64,000 nucleotides of DNA from contig JARYLT010000005.1 of the NCBI GenBank assembly GCA_029907515.1, forward strand, positions 1 through 64,000, given 5' to 3'. Every line of letters begins with the position of its first letter. The stretch's first letter is position 1. This document shows positions 7,748-17,654 of the stretch, piece after piece. The stretch is from Spirochaetota bacterium (GTDB lineage: Bacteria; Spirochaetota; UBA4802; UB4802). Below the pieces are notes generated by a model that had not been told where the DNA came from, did not search any database, and was given only the letters and a program-made list of their open reading frames with translations. Both the position numbers and the translations under genes were made by a program.

Positions 7748-8830
7748 ATGGATAGTTATGATACATTACAGCAGATACTTGATTCACACCCATCCACAGC
7801 CCCAAAAACCAGAACATTTATGGAGATTTTACACATATTGTTTACGCCACAGGAAGCCCAACTTGCAACTCATTTGAGCTTTAAAGGAAAAAGTGTCAAA
7901 GATATCGCAGGGGCTTCACACATGGATATGGAATCAGCACACCAGATACTGGAACAAATGGCAAATAAAGCAATTATTTACACTGCAAAAAAAGATAATG
8001 AAGTCCTCTATGGGCTTGTACCAACCATTCCTGGATTATTTGAATTTCCCTTTATGAAAGGAATGATAACCGAAACACATAAAAAGCTTGCACAACTGTG
8101 GGAAAAGTACCATCATGAAGCATTGGGCAACTCATTCAGTGGCAACCCCACACCGCTGATGCGAGTATTACCCGTTGACACAGCTATAGAACATGGCATT
8201 GTGATTCATCCCTTTGAAGAAGCACGGAAACTCATTGAAAAAGCCCATTATATTGCACTTACCAACTGTGCATGTCGCGTAAGTGTCAATAAATGTGATA
8301 AACCACTTGATGTATGCATGATATTTGATGGCGCTGCTGAATTCCTTATTGACCGTGGATATGCATGGAAGGCAAGTGTTGACCAAACCATCAATGCGTT
8401 AATAAAAAGTGAGGAAGCTGGCCTGGTCCATACCAGCAATAACAGCAAGGACCGTGCTACGGTTATATGCAATTGCTGCCCATGTTGCTGTACTGTGCTC
8501 AGGGGAAGAACTCAATTAGGGAATATCCATGCATTCAGTACAAGTCGCTTTGAAGCAAAAATTGATATACACAATTGCTCTAGCTGTGAGGCATGTGCAA
8601 ATGGTCGATGCCCTATGAATGCTATAACTATGGAAGGTGGGATAGCTTCAGTAGATGAATCACAATGTATTGGCTGCGGCCTTTGTGCAAGTGTCTGCAG
8701 TTCAAATGCAATAACATTAATTGAAAGAACATCAACACCCGATATCCCAGCTACAGTGACAGATATGGGAATTACAGTGGCACAGGAAAAGGGAAGATTA
8801 GATAGATTTATTGAAGTGATGAAGAAATAA
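7748..8830 (+). CDS. 4Fe-4S ferredoxin-domain protein with winged-helix N-terminus
   Basis: The start at 7748 is set by a strong TGAGGAGG at 7733-7740; an upstream in-frame ATG lies inside that site. The first 100 or so residues look like a winged helix (SFKGKSVKDIAGASHMDMESAHQIL). The middle has cysteine clusters (NCACRVSVNKC, CNCCPCCC). The C-terminal part carries two [4Fe-4S] motifs (CSSCEACANGRCP and CIGCGLCASVC). It is probably an electron carrier or redox sensor in the cytoplasm. Similar proteins occur in anaerobes without an assigned reaction. The partner is not evident here. Confidence 0.85.
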   Translation: MDSYDTLQQILDSHPSTAPKTRTFMEILHILFTPQEAQLATHLSFKGKSVKDIAGASHMDMESAHQILEQMANKAIIYTAKKDNEVLYGLVPTIPGLFEFPFMKGMITETHKKLAQLWEKYHHEALGNSFSGNPTPLMRVLPVDTAIEHGIVIHPFEEARKLIEKAHYIALTNCACRVSVNKCDKPLDVCMIFDGAAEFLIDRGYAWKASVDQTINALIKSEEAGLVHTSNNSKDRATVICNCCPCCCTVLRGRTQLGNIHAFSTSRFEAKIDIHNCSSCEACANGRCPMNAITMEGGIASVDESQCIGCGLCASVCSSNAITLIERTSTPDIPATVTDMGITVAQEKGRLDRFIEVMKK

Positions 8831-8835
8831 CAGTA

Positions 8836-8879
8836 TGCATGTAAACTCTGCTCCTTGATGTCAGCAGAGCTTACATGCA
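8836..8879. terminator. Bidirectional hairpin between convergent genes
   Basis: TGCATGTAA(A)CTCTGCT and AGCAGAG-CTTACATGCA pair over about 16 bases around a 10-nt loop, between the ferredoxin gene stop and the chalcone-isomerase-like gene stop. The + strand continues with CTTTTCATT, a weak U tract. Confidence 0.7.
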
Positions 8880-8891
8880 CTTTTCATTCAA

Positions 8892-9452
8892 TTACATACC
8901 CAACATTGCCTTCTTCAGGCTTTCCTGAACAGGCTTTGGTCCAAGCCATATTGCAAATAATGCTTTCTTAAGGTCAAGCCCGGCAACAGAACCCAATGTG
9001 GTTGTTTTCTTTGTTGCAGACGCAGTAAATACTGCTGTAATTCCTGTTTTTGGAGCATATCCCAATTGAATCACATCACCTTTTTTGAATTCAACAGCAT
9101 CAAAAAGTTTTAAGAAAGCGTCCTGTTTGGCAGTTGCATAACCACTTGATGCAGCCTGTGCAAAACCCTCTTTTGTAGCTTCAAGGAATCTTTCTTTATT
9201 AAGAAGCACAGAGTCAATCACCAGCACAACAGCCATTGGCTCATCAGCTTCTACTATTGCCTTTGCATCGGCTGTTTTAAGGCTTTCAGGTACCCACAAT
9301 GTTGCATAATACACTGTACCTAAAATCCCCTTTGTTCTTTTGCCAGTACCTTTCTTCACCAGATCTTTTCCTCCAAGACTCAGCGAAAAAACATCAGACA
9401 TCATGCAAACAGCAACCAGTAATGCTATAACAACTACTACACTTTTACGCAT
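8892..9452 (-). CDS. Exported chalcone-isomerase-fold protein
   Basis: This 186-residue protein has a signal peptide (MRKSVVVVIALLVAVCMMSDVFS). The body follows the bacterial chalcone isomerase-like pattern: an early LGGKDLVKKGTGKRTKG, VYYATLWVPES, then FKKGDVIQLGY, a strand with Thr-Ala-Val-Phe, and a C-terminal ALFAIWLGPKPVQESLKKAMLG. Bacterial members of this fold generally lack flavonoid substrates and may bind fatty acids. The periplasmic role is unknown. A GGAGG-type site precedes the ATG. Confidence 0.85.
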   Translation of the reverse strand: MRKSVVVVIALLVAVCMMSDVFSLSLGGKDLVKKGTGKRTKGILGTVYYATLWVPESLKTADAKAIVEADEPMAVVLVIDSVLLNKERFLEATKEGFAQAASSGYATAKQDAFLKLFDAVEFKKGDVIQLGYAPKTGITAVFTASATKKTTTLGSVAGLDLKKALFAIWLGPKPVQESLKKAMLGM

Positions 9453-9539
9453 GTTTAACCTCCTTGCGTTATGGTAATTTTTTTATTACATATAGTTGAT
9501 GGTCATAGAGTACATACATTGTATTTATGCAATAGTCAA

Positions 9540-10193
9540 TTAAAAATTTTCCTGTTCAATTATAATTGACAGTGTATCCATAACATCAAAAAAATCATCC
9601 CATTCATAGTATTCTTTATCTTCAGGCAAAAACTTTTTCAAAAGACCCCTGGCAAACACAATATCAGCATACTTTGCCATCTCAATATCGGTTGGTCCAT
9701 CGCCTATGGCTATTTTACATGTGTGGCGATAGTTACTCATAATGTTAGCCTTTGCCACCAGCTCACCTTCATGCTCATAATCAGAATACACTTTGAGATA
9801 TTCACCGCTAGCATCAATTTTTGCTGCATAGATTGCCGTAACCTTATTTTTCAAATTGCCTAATTTTCGGACCACGCTATCGTACAATCCGCCTGATATG
9901 ATAATAACAGGGATTGATCTGTTATTGCAATATTCCAGAAACTCCTCAAATCCTGGCCGTATTTCTTTATCATCAATATAAGCAAGCATGTCTGAATATA
10001 ATGAAGAAGGCAACGATTCAAGTAGCTGTCGCACACCCTGCCTGATGGTAAGCTCCTTATTCCACATCTTTTTGCCAATTTCATCAAATAAACCTGGAGC
10101 AAAGGTTTTACACATACCAACAAATGTCTCAACGGTGGTTATCGTGCCATCAAAATCACAGAATATACAATATGTAGTATTGGTATGTTGCAT
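9540..10193 (-). CDS. HAD-family phosphatase, MtnX/phosphoserine-phosphatase-like
   Basis: All HAD motifs are visible in 217 residues. Motif I is CDFDGTIT (residues about 9-16, nucleophile Asp). Motif II is in VIIISGG. A lysine is available near AKANIMSN for motif III, and motif IV is GDGPTDIEMAKYAD near residue 160. The small helical cap with MWNKELTIRQG is characteristic of MtnX-like enzymes, which dephosphorylate a methylthiopentenyl phosphate in methionine salvage. No other salvage gene is nearby, so the substrate is open. It follows the chemoreceptor gene with a 28-bp gap, with divergent stop-to-start spacing on the same strand. Confidence 0.82.
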   Translation of the reverse strand: MQHTNTTYCIFCDFDGTITTVETFVGMCKTFAPGLFDEIGKKMWNKELTIRQGVRQLLESLPSSLYSDMLAYIDDKEIRPGFEEFLEYCNNRSIPVIIISGGLYDSVVRKLGNLKNKVTAIYAAKIDASGEYLKVYSDYEHEGELVAKANIMSNYRHTCKIAIGDGPTDIEMAKYADIVFARGLLKKFLPEDKEYYEWDDFFDVMDTLSIIIEQENF

Positions 10194-10221
10194 TATTTGA
10201 TGGTTCTTTCGTTACGTTATG

Positions 10222-11808
10222 TTATATAGTATCCAATGAACTATCGCCCCGCGATTTTTCTAAAAGCGCTGTTGCATTATCCAAAATACTTCGGGAAGTG
10301 TGTGCCAGCTGCTGTATCTCATCAACCATCTGGGAAACAACTTCATTCATATGTTCAATGGCCTTTGCGCTTGCTTCAATTGCTGCTTTTTGTTCTTCAG
10401 TGCCAGCACCAATGTTTTTTGCCAGTTCAACGTTCTTTTCCATCTGGTCAATAATATTTTTTATATACTTCTCTTCAACGGTAACACTATCCTGCAGTAT
10501 TTTAATCTTTGAGGAACTTTCGGCCATACGGGCAATCAGATCCTTTAACATTTCAGCAGTTGTCCTGATAACCTCAACACCAGTTTCAGTGGTTTTTGTG
10601 CTCTGTATCAGCACTTTTTCAATATCTTTGATGCTCTCCGATGTTTGAAATGCCAGCTTCCCAATTTCATCCGCAACCACTGCAAATCCCCTGCCATACT
10701 CGCCTGCACGCGCAGCCTCAATGCTGGCGTTGAGTGACAGTAAATTTATCTTATCTGCTATATCAACTATTACGTTTATAGTGTCACCAATTTTCTGACT
10801 TTGCTCCCGTATCTGATTGATGGTTGCCTCAACCTCTTTGATTCTTTCGTTAGCATTGCCTGTACGCGCAACAACATTTTCAACTTCTTGAATTGTTTTA
10901 TCTAAATTTTGCCGCGTTTCGTTTTTTATAACTTTGAACTCACTGACAATCGTTTCCATCATTTCATTACCGCCCACCTGCTCTTCGGAAATGCGTGCTA
11001 TGCTTTCCGCTGAGCCCAGCAGTTCTTCCAGTGTTGCTGATATCTCTTCAAATGTTGATGCCTGATTCTGCATCTTTTCGTTAAATTTTATAGTGAGTAT
11101 ATCCTGCTGTTTTACCTGTTCCAGTAAATCTGCTACCTTTTCCTTTATAGTTTCGTTGAGCTGTCTCTGCATATCCGATTGCTGCTGAATAACAGAAAGT
11201 TGTCTGGTGGAGCGATCATCATATTGCTGTACTACTTTTATATTGCGTGAAGCTAATATTCCAAACACCGCTGTAATCATGATAAAGAAAATCTCGCGAA
11301 ATATAATAAAGCCGTGGACTGGCTTGCCATCAAGTGTTGCATCCCAGTGTATAACCGCTCCATGAGCTATCGCCACCAATAAAAATGCAGTCCATGTTAC
11401 TACAGTATAGCCAGTGTAAAAGGCCATAAGCCGTCGGTTGAAGTACAGTTGCAACATAACCAGTAATATAACCATAAGAACTGAACTGTTATACGACTCA
11501 AGTGCAAATGTCCAGTCATACTTTTGCGCATAGGCAAACTTGGCTACTAAAGATATATTGACACTGATAAATCCCAGAATCCATTCAAATACGCCAGTTG
11601 CTTTCAGTAATTTTTTTCTTTTATAAATAACATATGCCAGTATAACACAGATAGTGCTGATTAAGGATAATCGTAAAATTTCCAGAATATCCACTTCCGC
11701 CACTATCTGGAATATGTGAGCAATTCCAGCCATTATAATAAATATAATAATATATGTTTCACTTGATTTTATTTCCAGAACCTGACGGGCTGTATAGTTT
11801 GTTTTCAT
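10222..11808 (-). CDS. Methyl-accepting chemotaxis protein with multi-pass membrane sensor
   Basis: The 528 residues begin with about six hydrophobic helices in the first 200 residues, with little periplasmic sequence. A long cytoplasmic coiled coil follows. The conserved signalling tip is near residues 350-390 ([18 protein letters not shown], then [15 protein letters not shown]). This chemoreceptor class senses membrane or cytoplasmic signals rather than a periplasmic ligand and controls CheA. No HAMP domain is obvious. No che genes are near, so it works as an orphan receptor. The end of the gene contains a copy of the iterated 9-mer motif. Confidence 0.93.
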   Translation of the reverse strand: MKTNYTARQVLEIKSSETYIIIFIIMAGIAHIFQIVAEVDILEILRLSLISTICVILAYVIYKRKKLLKATGVFEWILGFISVNISLVAKFAYAQKYDWTFALESYNSSVLMVILLVMLQLYFNRRLMAFYTGYTVVTWTAFLLVAIAHGAVIHWDATLDGKPVHGFIIFREIFFIMITAVFGILASRNIKVVQQYDDRSTRQLSVIQQQSDMQRQLNETIKEKVADLLEQVKQQDILTIKFNEKMQNQASTFEEISATLEELLGSAESIARISEEQVGGNEMMETIVSEFKVIKNETRQNLDKTIQEVENVVARTGNANERIKEVEATINQIREQSQKIGDTINVIVDIADKINLLSLNASIEAARAGEYGRGFAVVADEIGKLAFQTSESIKDIEKVLIQSTKTTETGVEVIRTTAEMLKDLIARMAESSSKIKILQDSVTVEEKYIKNIIDQMEKNVELAKNIGAGTEEQKAAIEASAKAIEHMNEVVSQMVDEIQQLAHTSRSILDNATALLEKSRGDSSLDTI

Positions 11809-12447
11809 AGGAACCTCACAAAATGTTATTCAAAGGCTCTCAGTACTTATAGTATATGATGTAGATAGCAACGTCAATAATAATACTTTAGTGACAATAA
11901 ATTGCTGTAAAATATCACCATGTTATCAGTACAAATTAGCATAATCATATTTTACATTATATATAATATAGCTCATACCGTCCAATTATCCTTATATTTT
12001 AGTTGAAAAAACTCAAGCTATATTCAGTCCTTTCACACAATGTAATTACTGCTATATTCAAACCAGCGGATATCCTGTATCCTGGCATCCATAATGAAAT
12101 TTGCACAGTGTTATCCTCCTAACTATAATATGGAAATTATATATACCAAATAATGGTCTATTCTTGTAATATCCGGATGTACATTGCCAGAAAACATGTG
12201 ATATACACTCCTGTCGCTTTTGGTGGCGAGGTAATATTACAATTTTTACCTGGAAAAAGTTAAGTAAAAAATACTGAAAATTTTTCATAAAAACATTTGC
12301 ATTTTTATGTTACTTGTAACCTGCTATGTGTGAATATTGTTACAAATTATTCTTTATTAAACGTTTACAGTATCAATCTGCATTCCTTGTTCTCTATGGT
12401 TAAAAAAAAGTGAATTACACTATGTGTATTGATCAAGGTAGCTTATC
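11809..12447. other. Intergenic region, no supported gene
   Basis: This is 639 bp of AT-rich DNA between the divergent chemoreceptor and MFS transporter genes. A 76-codon minus-strand frame (12058-12288) has no recognisable sequence and is not accepted. I looked for a cobalamin-riboswitch box because a cobO-like gene follows the transporter, and did not find one. It presumably contains the promoters of both genes. Confidence 0.6.
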
Positions 12448-13710
12448 ATGAACACCATTAACATTGCACCATTAAACAAAAAACGCTATCTTCATGTATT
12501 GCTCCCCCTTTTTGTTGGCTCAATTATTGCATATTTAGACCGGGTCAATATTGCCTATGCCGCACTTACCATGAATAAGGATTTAGGCTTTTCGGCCGAG
12601 ATCTTTGGCATGGGTGCCGGTATTTTTTTTGTGGGCTATATACTTTTTGAAATTCCTGGCGCAATCATCGCGGAAAAATGGAACCCCAAAGGATGGCTCA
12701 TGCGTATCATGATTACCTGGGGTATTGTATCATTTTTCATGGCATTTATTACCAAACCATGGCATTTTTATCTGCTGCGCTTTTTACTGGGTACTGCTGA
12801 AGCAAGCTTTTACCCGGTATTATATGCAAGCATGATACCGCGCTGGTTTACACCAGAAGAACGCCCAAAAGCTATTGCCCTTATGCTGACATCACTTCAG
12901 GTTTCAGCAATTATTGGATCGCCTCTTGCGGGCTTTTTACTGGATATATCAGCATTTGGCCTTAAAGGCTGGCAGCTTTTATTTGTATGCGAAGCAATAC
13001 CAGCAGTGTTATTTGGAATACTTTTATATTTTATTCTTTCAAATGACCCATGGCAGGTTACATGGCTTACTGATGCAGAAAAGAAATATTTATCAGATAC
13101 GTTATCTCATGAATTAAAACAAAAAGGGCAGCATTACACCGTATGCCAGGCACTCAAAGATAAAGAAGTATTGAAACTGGCACTCATCTATTTTCTATGG
13201 ATAACTGGCTTCTGGGGTTTCAATTACTGGATGCCAACTGTCATCAAAGAATTATCAGGCTGGTCAAATATTGCCATTGGCCTTCTTTTTGCCATACCCA
13301 TGACATTGTCTCTGATTGTCATGGTGTATATTGGTCACTCATCGTCAAAAACCGGTGAAAAGCGCCTGCATGGCGCCCTACCACTTGTAATTGCTTCCAT
13401 TGGGCTTGGTGTGGGTGTTTTTATCAAAGACCCTGCAGTTAACATGATTTTTGTATGTCTGGCAGCAATTGGTGTCTTTGGTCCTTTTGGTGTGTGGTGG
13501 TCATACCCCACAACGTTTCTGTCCGGGGCAGCAGCTGCAGGAGCTATCGGCCTTATCAATTCATCCGGAAATATTGGCGGGTATGTTGGCCCATATCTTA
13601 TAGGCATCATTAAAAACATTACCAATTCATTTGAAGTATCATTTGTAATACTTGCATGTATGGTGCTGACATCTGGCATCATGATGCTCACGCTGAAGAA
13701 GAAGGTGTAA
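12448..13710 (+). CDS. MFS transporter, anion:cation symporter type
   Basis: The 420 residues form 12 predicted membrane helices. The motif LDRVNIAYAAL near residue 30 is typical of the ACS family (hexuronate, glucarate, phthalate, tartrate-type carriers), as are GYILFEIPGAIIAEKWNPKGW and WFTPEERPKAIALM. It probably imports an organic anion with a cation, driven by proton or sodium gradient. The substrate cannot be read from the sequence. The next gene starts 2 bp after its stop, so they are co-transcribed. Confidence 0.88.
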   Translation: MNTINIAPLNKKRYLHVLLPLFVGSIIAYLDRVNIAYAALTMNKDLGFSAEIFGMGAGIFFVGYILFEIPGAIIAEKWNPKGWLMRIMITWGIVSFFMAFITKPWHFYLLRFLLGTAEASFYPVLYASMIPRWFTPEERPKAIALMLTSLQVSAIIGSPLAGFLLDISAFGLKGWQLLFVCEAIPAVLFGILLYFILSNDPWQVTWLTDAEKKYLSDTLSHELKQKGQHYTVCQALKDKEVLKLALIYFLWITGFWGFNYWMPTVIKELSGWSNIAIGLLFAIPMTLSLIVMVYIGHSSSKTGEKRLHGALPLVIASIGLGVGVFIKDPAVNMIFVCLAAIGVFGPFGVWWSYPTTFLSGAAAAGAIGLINSSGNIGGYVGPYLIGIIKNITNSFEVSFVILACMVLTSGIMMLTLKKKV

Positions 13711-13712
13711 CC

Positions 13713-14231
13713 ATGAAAGGTTTTGTGCAATGTTATACCGGCAATGGCAAAGGGAAGACAACCGCAGCCATTGGGCTTGCTATCCGAGCGGCTGGCTGGG
13801 GCAAGCATTCAATTATCATTCAATTTTTAAAGGGACAAAAGTCAGGTGAACAAATAGCACTCAAGCGGTTTAACGATTTAATAACAATTGAAACATATGG
13901 AAGCAAAAACTTTTATATCCCTGGTAATAATGATACTGAACATAAAGCATTAGTGCACAAAGCATACAACCGCTGCATAGAAGTGTGTGGCGATAGTTCC
14001 TATGATATAATCATCTGTGATGAAATACTTACTGCGCTGCATTTCAAACTTATTGCAATTAACGATATTATTGCGTTGACACAAGCCAAACGAATTGACG
14101 CTGAACTTATTCTGACAGGAAGACAACTACCAAAAAAACTGTATCCATACTGTGACCTCATAACAGAGATGAAAGATATTAAACATTATTATGAAAAGGG
14201 AATCAGTGCACGGAAAGGAATAGAATGGTGA
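13713..14231 (+). CDS. cobO: Corrinoid (cob(I)alamin) adenosyltransferase, CobO/BtuR family
   Basis: The ATG at 13713 gives 172 residues beginning MKGFVQCYTGNGKGKTTAA, with the P-loop at residues about 8-17. The ATP-binding loop is used in the inverted way typical of this family. ICDEILTAL near residues 94-102 and the LILTGRQLP segment near 130 are diagnostic. The enzyme attaches the adenosyl group of ATP to the cobalt of corrinoids. It is coupled to the MFS transporter gene, which could therefore carry a substrate of a B12-dependent pathway (inference). A copy of the iterated 9-mer lies inside the gene at 13990. Confidence 0.92.
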   Translation: MKGFVQCYTGNGKGKTTAAIGLAIRAAGWGKHSIIIQFLKGQKSGEQIALKRFNDLITIETYGSKNFYIPGNNDTEHKALVHKAYNRCIEVCGDSSYDIIICDEILTALHFKLIAINDIIALTQAKRIDAELILTGRQLPKKLYPYCDLITEMKDIKHYYEKGISARKGIEW

Positions 14232-14237
14232 GTATAT

Positions 14238-14273
14238 AATCTAACGGCGAAGTTTAAGCTTCGCCGTTAGATT
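14238..14273. terminator. Strong bidirectional terminator hairpin
   Basis: Perfect 15-bp arms AATCTAACGGCGAAG and CTTCGCCGTTAGATT enclose a 6-nt loop, with T-rich sequence on the right. It sits between the convergent cobO and acs genes. Confidence 0.85.
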
Positions 14274-14283
14274 GGTATTTCGT

Positions 14284-16266
14284 TTACTTGCCCTGAAGTT
14301 TCTTTGCATCATTGATGAGTGTATCAACAACAGTTGGGTCTGCCAGTGTTGAAGTGTCACCCATACCTGATTTATCAAATTCTCCTGCTGCAATTTTCTT
14401 TAAGATTCGACGCATAATCTTACCTGAACGGGTCTTGGGAAGTACATCTGCCCACTGAATCATTTCAGGTGTTGCAATCGGTCCAATCTCCTTACGGACG
14501 TGAGCAACAAGCTCTTTCTTGAGTTCATCAGATTTTTCCACACCAGTCTTAAGGGTTACAAACGCATAGATTGACTGACCTTTAATTTCGTGTGGATAGC
14601 CAACAACTGCAGATTCAGCAACTTTTGGATGGGCAACAAGTGCAGATTCAATTTCAGCAGTACCCATACGGTGGCCGGATACGTTGATAACATCATCAAC
14701 ACGGCCAGTGATCTGGTAGTAACCGTCTTTGTCACGCTTACAGCCGTCACCGGTGAAGTACTTGCCAGGGAACTGTGTAAAGTATGTATTGAAGAATCTT
14801 TCAGGATCCCCATATACACCTCGCATCTGTCCTGGCCATGACCGCTTGATACACAGATTACCAGAACATACACCTTCTAATTCAGTACCATTATCATCAA
14901 CAATACATGGCTCAACGCCAAAGAATGGAACAGTTGCCATAGCTGGCTTAATGTCAATTGCACCTGGTAGTGGAGTGATGAGGATTCCACCGGTTTCTGT
15001 CTGCCACCATGTATCAACTATTGGACACTCACCCCTACCTATCTTGTTATAATACCAGTTCCATGCTTCTGGATTCAATGGTTCGCCAACTGAACCCAAC
15101 AACTGAATGGATGAAATATCATGCTTGTCAACCCAGCTGTCACCTTCTTTTGCCAGTGCACGGATAGCGGTTGGAGCGGTATAGAAAATATTAACTTTGT
15201 ATTTTTCAACGATTGCCCAGAATCTACCAAAGTCTGGATATGTAGGAACACCTTCAAACATAATGGTGGTTGCACCATTTGCCAATGGACCATAGACAAT
15301 GTAAGAGTGCCCTGTTACCCAGCCAATGTCAGCGGTACACCAGTAGATATCACCATCATGATAGTCAAAAATTATTTTGTGTGTGAATGCAACATAGGTT
15401 AAATAACCACCGGTTGTGTGCATTACACCTTTTGGCTTTCCAGTTGAACCAGAAGTATACAGAATAAACAGTGGATCTTCTGCATCCATCTGCTCAGCTG
15501 GGCAGTTGGCATCAACCTTTGCCATTTCTTCATGATACCACTTATCCATCTTGTTATCCCAGTTAACCTGGATCTTGTCGCCAACCCGTTTTACAACGAT
15601 GTGCAGGCGAACAGTTGGACATTCAGCAATAGCTTTATCAGCATTGTCCTTCTGTGGAACTGCTTTTGCACCACGGAAGGTTCCGTCGCAGGACACAACA
15701 ACTTCTGATTTACAGTCCTGAATTCGGTCACGAAGCGCTTCAGCTGAGAATCCACCAAATACTACCGAGTGAACAGCACCAATTCGTGTACATGCCAGGA
15801 TACCAATAGCAAGCTCAGGAATCATTGGGAGGAAGAATGTAACACGGTCACCTTTTTTAACTCCATTTGCCTTCAATACATTGGCAAATTTACATACCTG
15901 CTCGTGCAGTTCTTTGTAGGTGAACTTTTTGTCTTCGGTTGGCTCATTGCCTTCCCAGATCAAAGCAACCTGGTTGCCGCGTTTTTCAAGATGCCTGTCC
16001 AAACAGTTGTATGAAACATTAACCTTAGCATTGACAAACCATCGTACCCACAAATCCTTTGCTGTGGTACCATAGTTGCAATCCATTACCTTGTCCCATT
16101 TCTTGAACCAGGTAACATACTCTTCGGCAATCTTTCCCCAGAAACCTTCTGGATTTGCCAGTGATTCTTTCCACATCTTTTCGTACTCTTCCCGGCTCTT
16201 TATATACGCTTTCTTGCGGAATTTCTCAGGAACCGGGTAAATCTCTTTTAATGTAACTTCTGCCAT
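14284..16266 (-). CDS. acs: Acetyl-CoA synthetase
   Basis: The 660 residues have the standard length. The enzyme activates acetate to acetyl-AMP and then acetyl-CoA in the cytoplasm. Visible motifs are the P-loop-like [19 protein letters not shown] near residue 265, the substrate-pocket TWWQTETGG near 415, the YFTGDG hinge region, and [11 protein letters not shown] near 610 with the catalytic, acetylation-controlled lysine. GGAGGTAATAG precedes the ATG. It lies 66 bp after the IMP cyclohydrolase gene on the same strand. Confidence 0.97.
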   Translation of the reverse strand: MAEVTLKEIYPVPEKFRKKAYIKSREEYEKMWKESLANPEGFWGKIAEEYVTWFKKWDKVMDCNYGTTAKDLWVRWFVNAKVNVSYNCLDRHLEKRGNQVALIWEGNEPTEDKKFTYKELHEQVCKFANVLKANGVKKGDRVTFFLPMIPELAIGILACTRIGAVHSVVFGGFSAEALRDRIQDCKSEVVVSCDGTFRGAKAVPQKDNADKAIAECPTVRLHIVVKRVGDKIQVNWDNKMDKWYHEEMAKVDANCPAEQMDAEDPLFILYTSGSTGKPKGVMHTTGGYLTYVAFTHKIIFDYHDGDIYWCTADIGWVTGHSYIVYGPLANGATTIMFEGVPTYPDFGRFWAIVEKYKVNIFYTAPTAIRALAKEGDSWVDKHDISSIQLLGSVGEPLNPEAWNWYYNKIGRGECPIVDTWWQTETGGILITPLPGAIDIKPAMATVPFFGVEPCIVDDNGTELEGVCSGNLCIKRSWPGQMRGVYGDPERFFNTYFTQFPGKYFTGDGCKRDKDGYYQITGRVDDVINVSGHRMGTAEIESALVAHPKVAESAVVGYPHEIKGQSIYAFVTLKTGVEKSDELKKELVAHVRKEIGPIATPEMIQWADVLPKTRSGKIMRRILKKIAAGEFDKSGMGDTSTLADPTVVDTLINDAKKLQGK

Positions 16267-16332
16267 CTATTACCTCCGATGTTTATATTGTAATATGCAC
16301 ATTATGGGCACCGCTAGAGTGCGGTGTAACCC

Positions 16333-16932
16333 CTACGCATTCCTGTATTGTTCTTTCAAATATGCAGCTATCATTGCATCATAGCCTGATGTCAACTCAA
16401 AAACCTTAATTGCCAGCCTGAAATTTGTCTTTTCTGATACAGCACCGTTATTAGCTTCCATCTCTTTAAGTACTGTTTCATAATCAGATGGGTCAACAAT
16501 GACCGTTACATATTTATAATTTTTAGCCGATGAGCGAAGCATTGCCGGCCCGCCAATATCTATATTTTCTATTGCTTCCTCCAGTGTGCATCCTTTTGCA
16601 ACTGTCTGCTTAAATGGATATAAGTTGATAACCACCATATCAATGGGAATGATACCATGCTTCTGCATTGCCGCAACATGTTCAGGATTATCACGCAAAC
16701 CCAGAAGAGCCCCATGTATCTTTGGATGTAGCGTTTTAACCCTGCCATCCATCATCTCAGGAAAACCAGTGTAATCTGAAACTTCAGTAACAGCAACACC
16801 AGAATCGCGCAAAAGCTTTGCTGTTCCTCCAGTAGATAAAATATCAACACCAAACGCTTTAAGCTTTGAAGCAAACGGTACTATCCCTGATTTATCTGAC
16901 AAGCTTATTAATGCTCGTTTAATTACTGACAT
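16333..16932 (-). CDS. purH: Stand-alone IMP cyclohydrolase (PurH N-terminal domain only)
   Basis: The 199 residues align with the MGS-like IMP cyclohydrolase half of Pur[14 protein letters not shown] at the start, [14 protein letters not shown], then [25 protein letters not shown] and [17 protein letters not shown]. It closes FAICAR to IMP, the last step of purine synthesis. Normal bifunctional PurH is about 510-530 residues and carries AICAR formyltransferase. Here the frame stops right after the first domain, and nothing resembling the second domain follows before acs. The missing step must be provided elsewhere, perhaps by a PurP-type enzyme or a separate transformylase. Confidence 0.9.
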   Translation of the reverse strand: MSVIKRALISLSDKSGIVPFASKLKAFGVDILSTGGTAKLLRDSGVAVTEVSDYTGFPEMMDGRVKTLHPKIHGALLGLRDNPEHVAAMQKHGIIPIDMVVINLYPFKQTVAKGCTLEEAIENIDIGGPAMLRSSAKNYKYVTVIVDPSDYETVLKEMEANNGAVSEKTNFRLAIKVFELTSGYDAMIAAYLKEQYRNA

Positions 16933-17654
16933 TTTAACCTTATTTAACTATTTTAATTATAATAAAATTGTCTTTTATTATCATACTACGGTTATGACCA
17001 TTTGAATAAGCACCTGAAAAAATACAAGCATTTTTTAAATATGAACAAAACCACTGTGTTTTAACAATAATCAAGACAACGGATAGCATAATTTTGTGTA
17101 TGTTATTATTAAGATAACTATCAATTCTTCCTCATTATTGATATATTTATAATAGTTAATGTGTTACACAATGAAACTAAGCATTGAATACCCTTATTTC
17201 ACTTTTCTCTACATTATTACATACTGCTCTGCCCCCCTTCTCGTTCCGTGTGCGCTCTGCGATCCCTGCATTCTTTGCAAGATCCATTCTTTTATCTAAC
17301 ATAGAGTTTGCTGCGAGTACATACTTTTATCACATATTGCTCTGACACCATTATCGGCTCCCATTTCTATACTTTCATTTTCTGCATGAAACACAATATT
17401 TGACGTCGAGGCACAGTGATCGAGGCTATAAGACTTTGACCCTTCATTAAGCAGGCCTACAAGCGTTTGAGTGCCTGCAATTGTTGATTTACTACGGACG
17501 CCATCCTATTGATGCTCTGACCACCACATAGTCTTTTTTACCGATAACTATCGCACAGAATTAAAAAAATTTGATAATTATTGAAAATTTTTGTTGTCAC
17601 ACAGCAAAAATAATAGTATTTTTATACTAAAATAGTATAAAAGTATAAAATATT
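16933..17654. other. Intergenic region with a possible decayed frame
   Basis: These 722 bp separate the divergent purH and tetR genes. The middle (about 17210-17530) is less AT-rich than the flanks. A minus-strand frame of 70 open codons (17505 down to a TAG at 17296) reads without a start and resembles real coding usage (TIAGTQTLVGLLNEG), but I recognise no family. One copy of the iterated 9-mer lies at 17546. Confidence 0.4.
17614..17638. promoter_or_regulatory. Overlapping inverted repeats, probable TetR operator
   Basis: Three half-sites TAGTAT/ATACTA/TAGTAT are arranged as TAGTAT-TTTT-ATACTA and ATACTA-AAA-TAGTAT, 17-41 bp before the tetR start codon. The position over the promoter region fits autorepression by the TetR protein. 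Confidence 0.6.

Noticed and set aside
12058-12288. 76-codon minus-strand frame in the MCP-MFS gap
   Set aside because: No domain, no ribosome site, AT-rich composition; looks like random open sequence.
11809-12447. Cobalamin riboswitch upstream of the transporter-cobO pair
   Set aside because: I did not find the B12-box pattern; the region shows no convincing conserved riboswitch core.
13656-13712. Upstream extension of the adenosyltransferase frame to 13656
   Set aside because: It overlaps the MFS gene end in another frame; the ATG at 13713 gives the conserved N-terminus.
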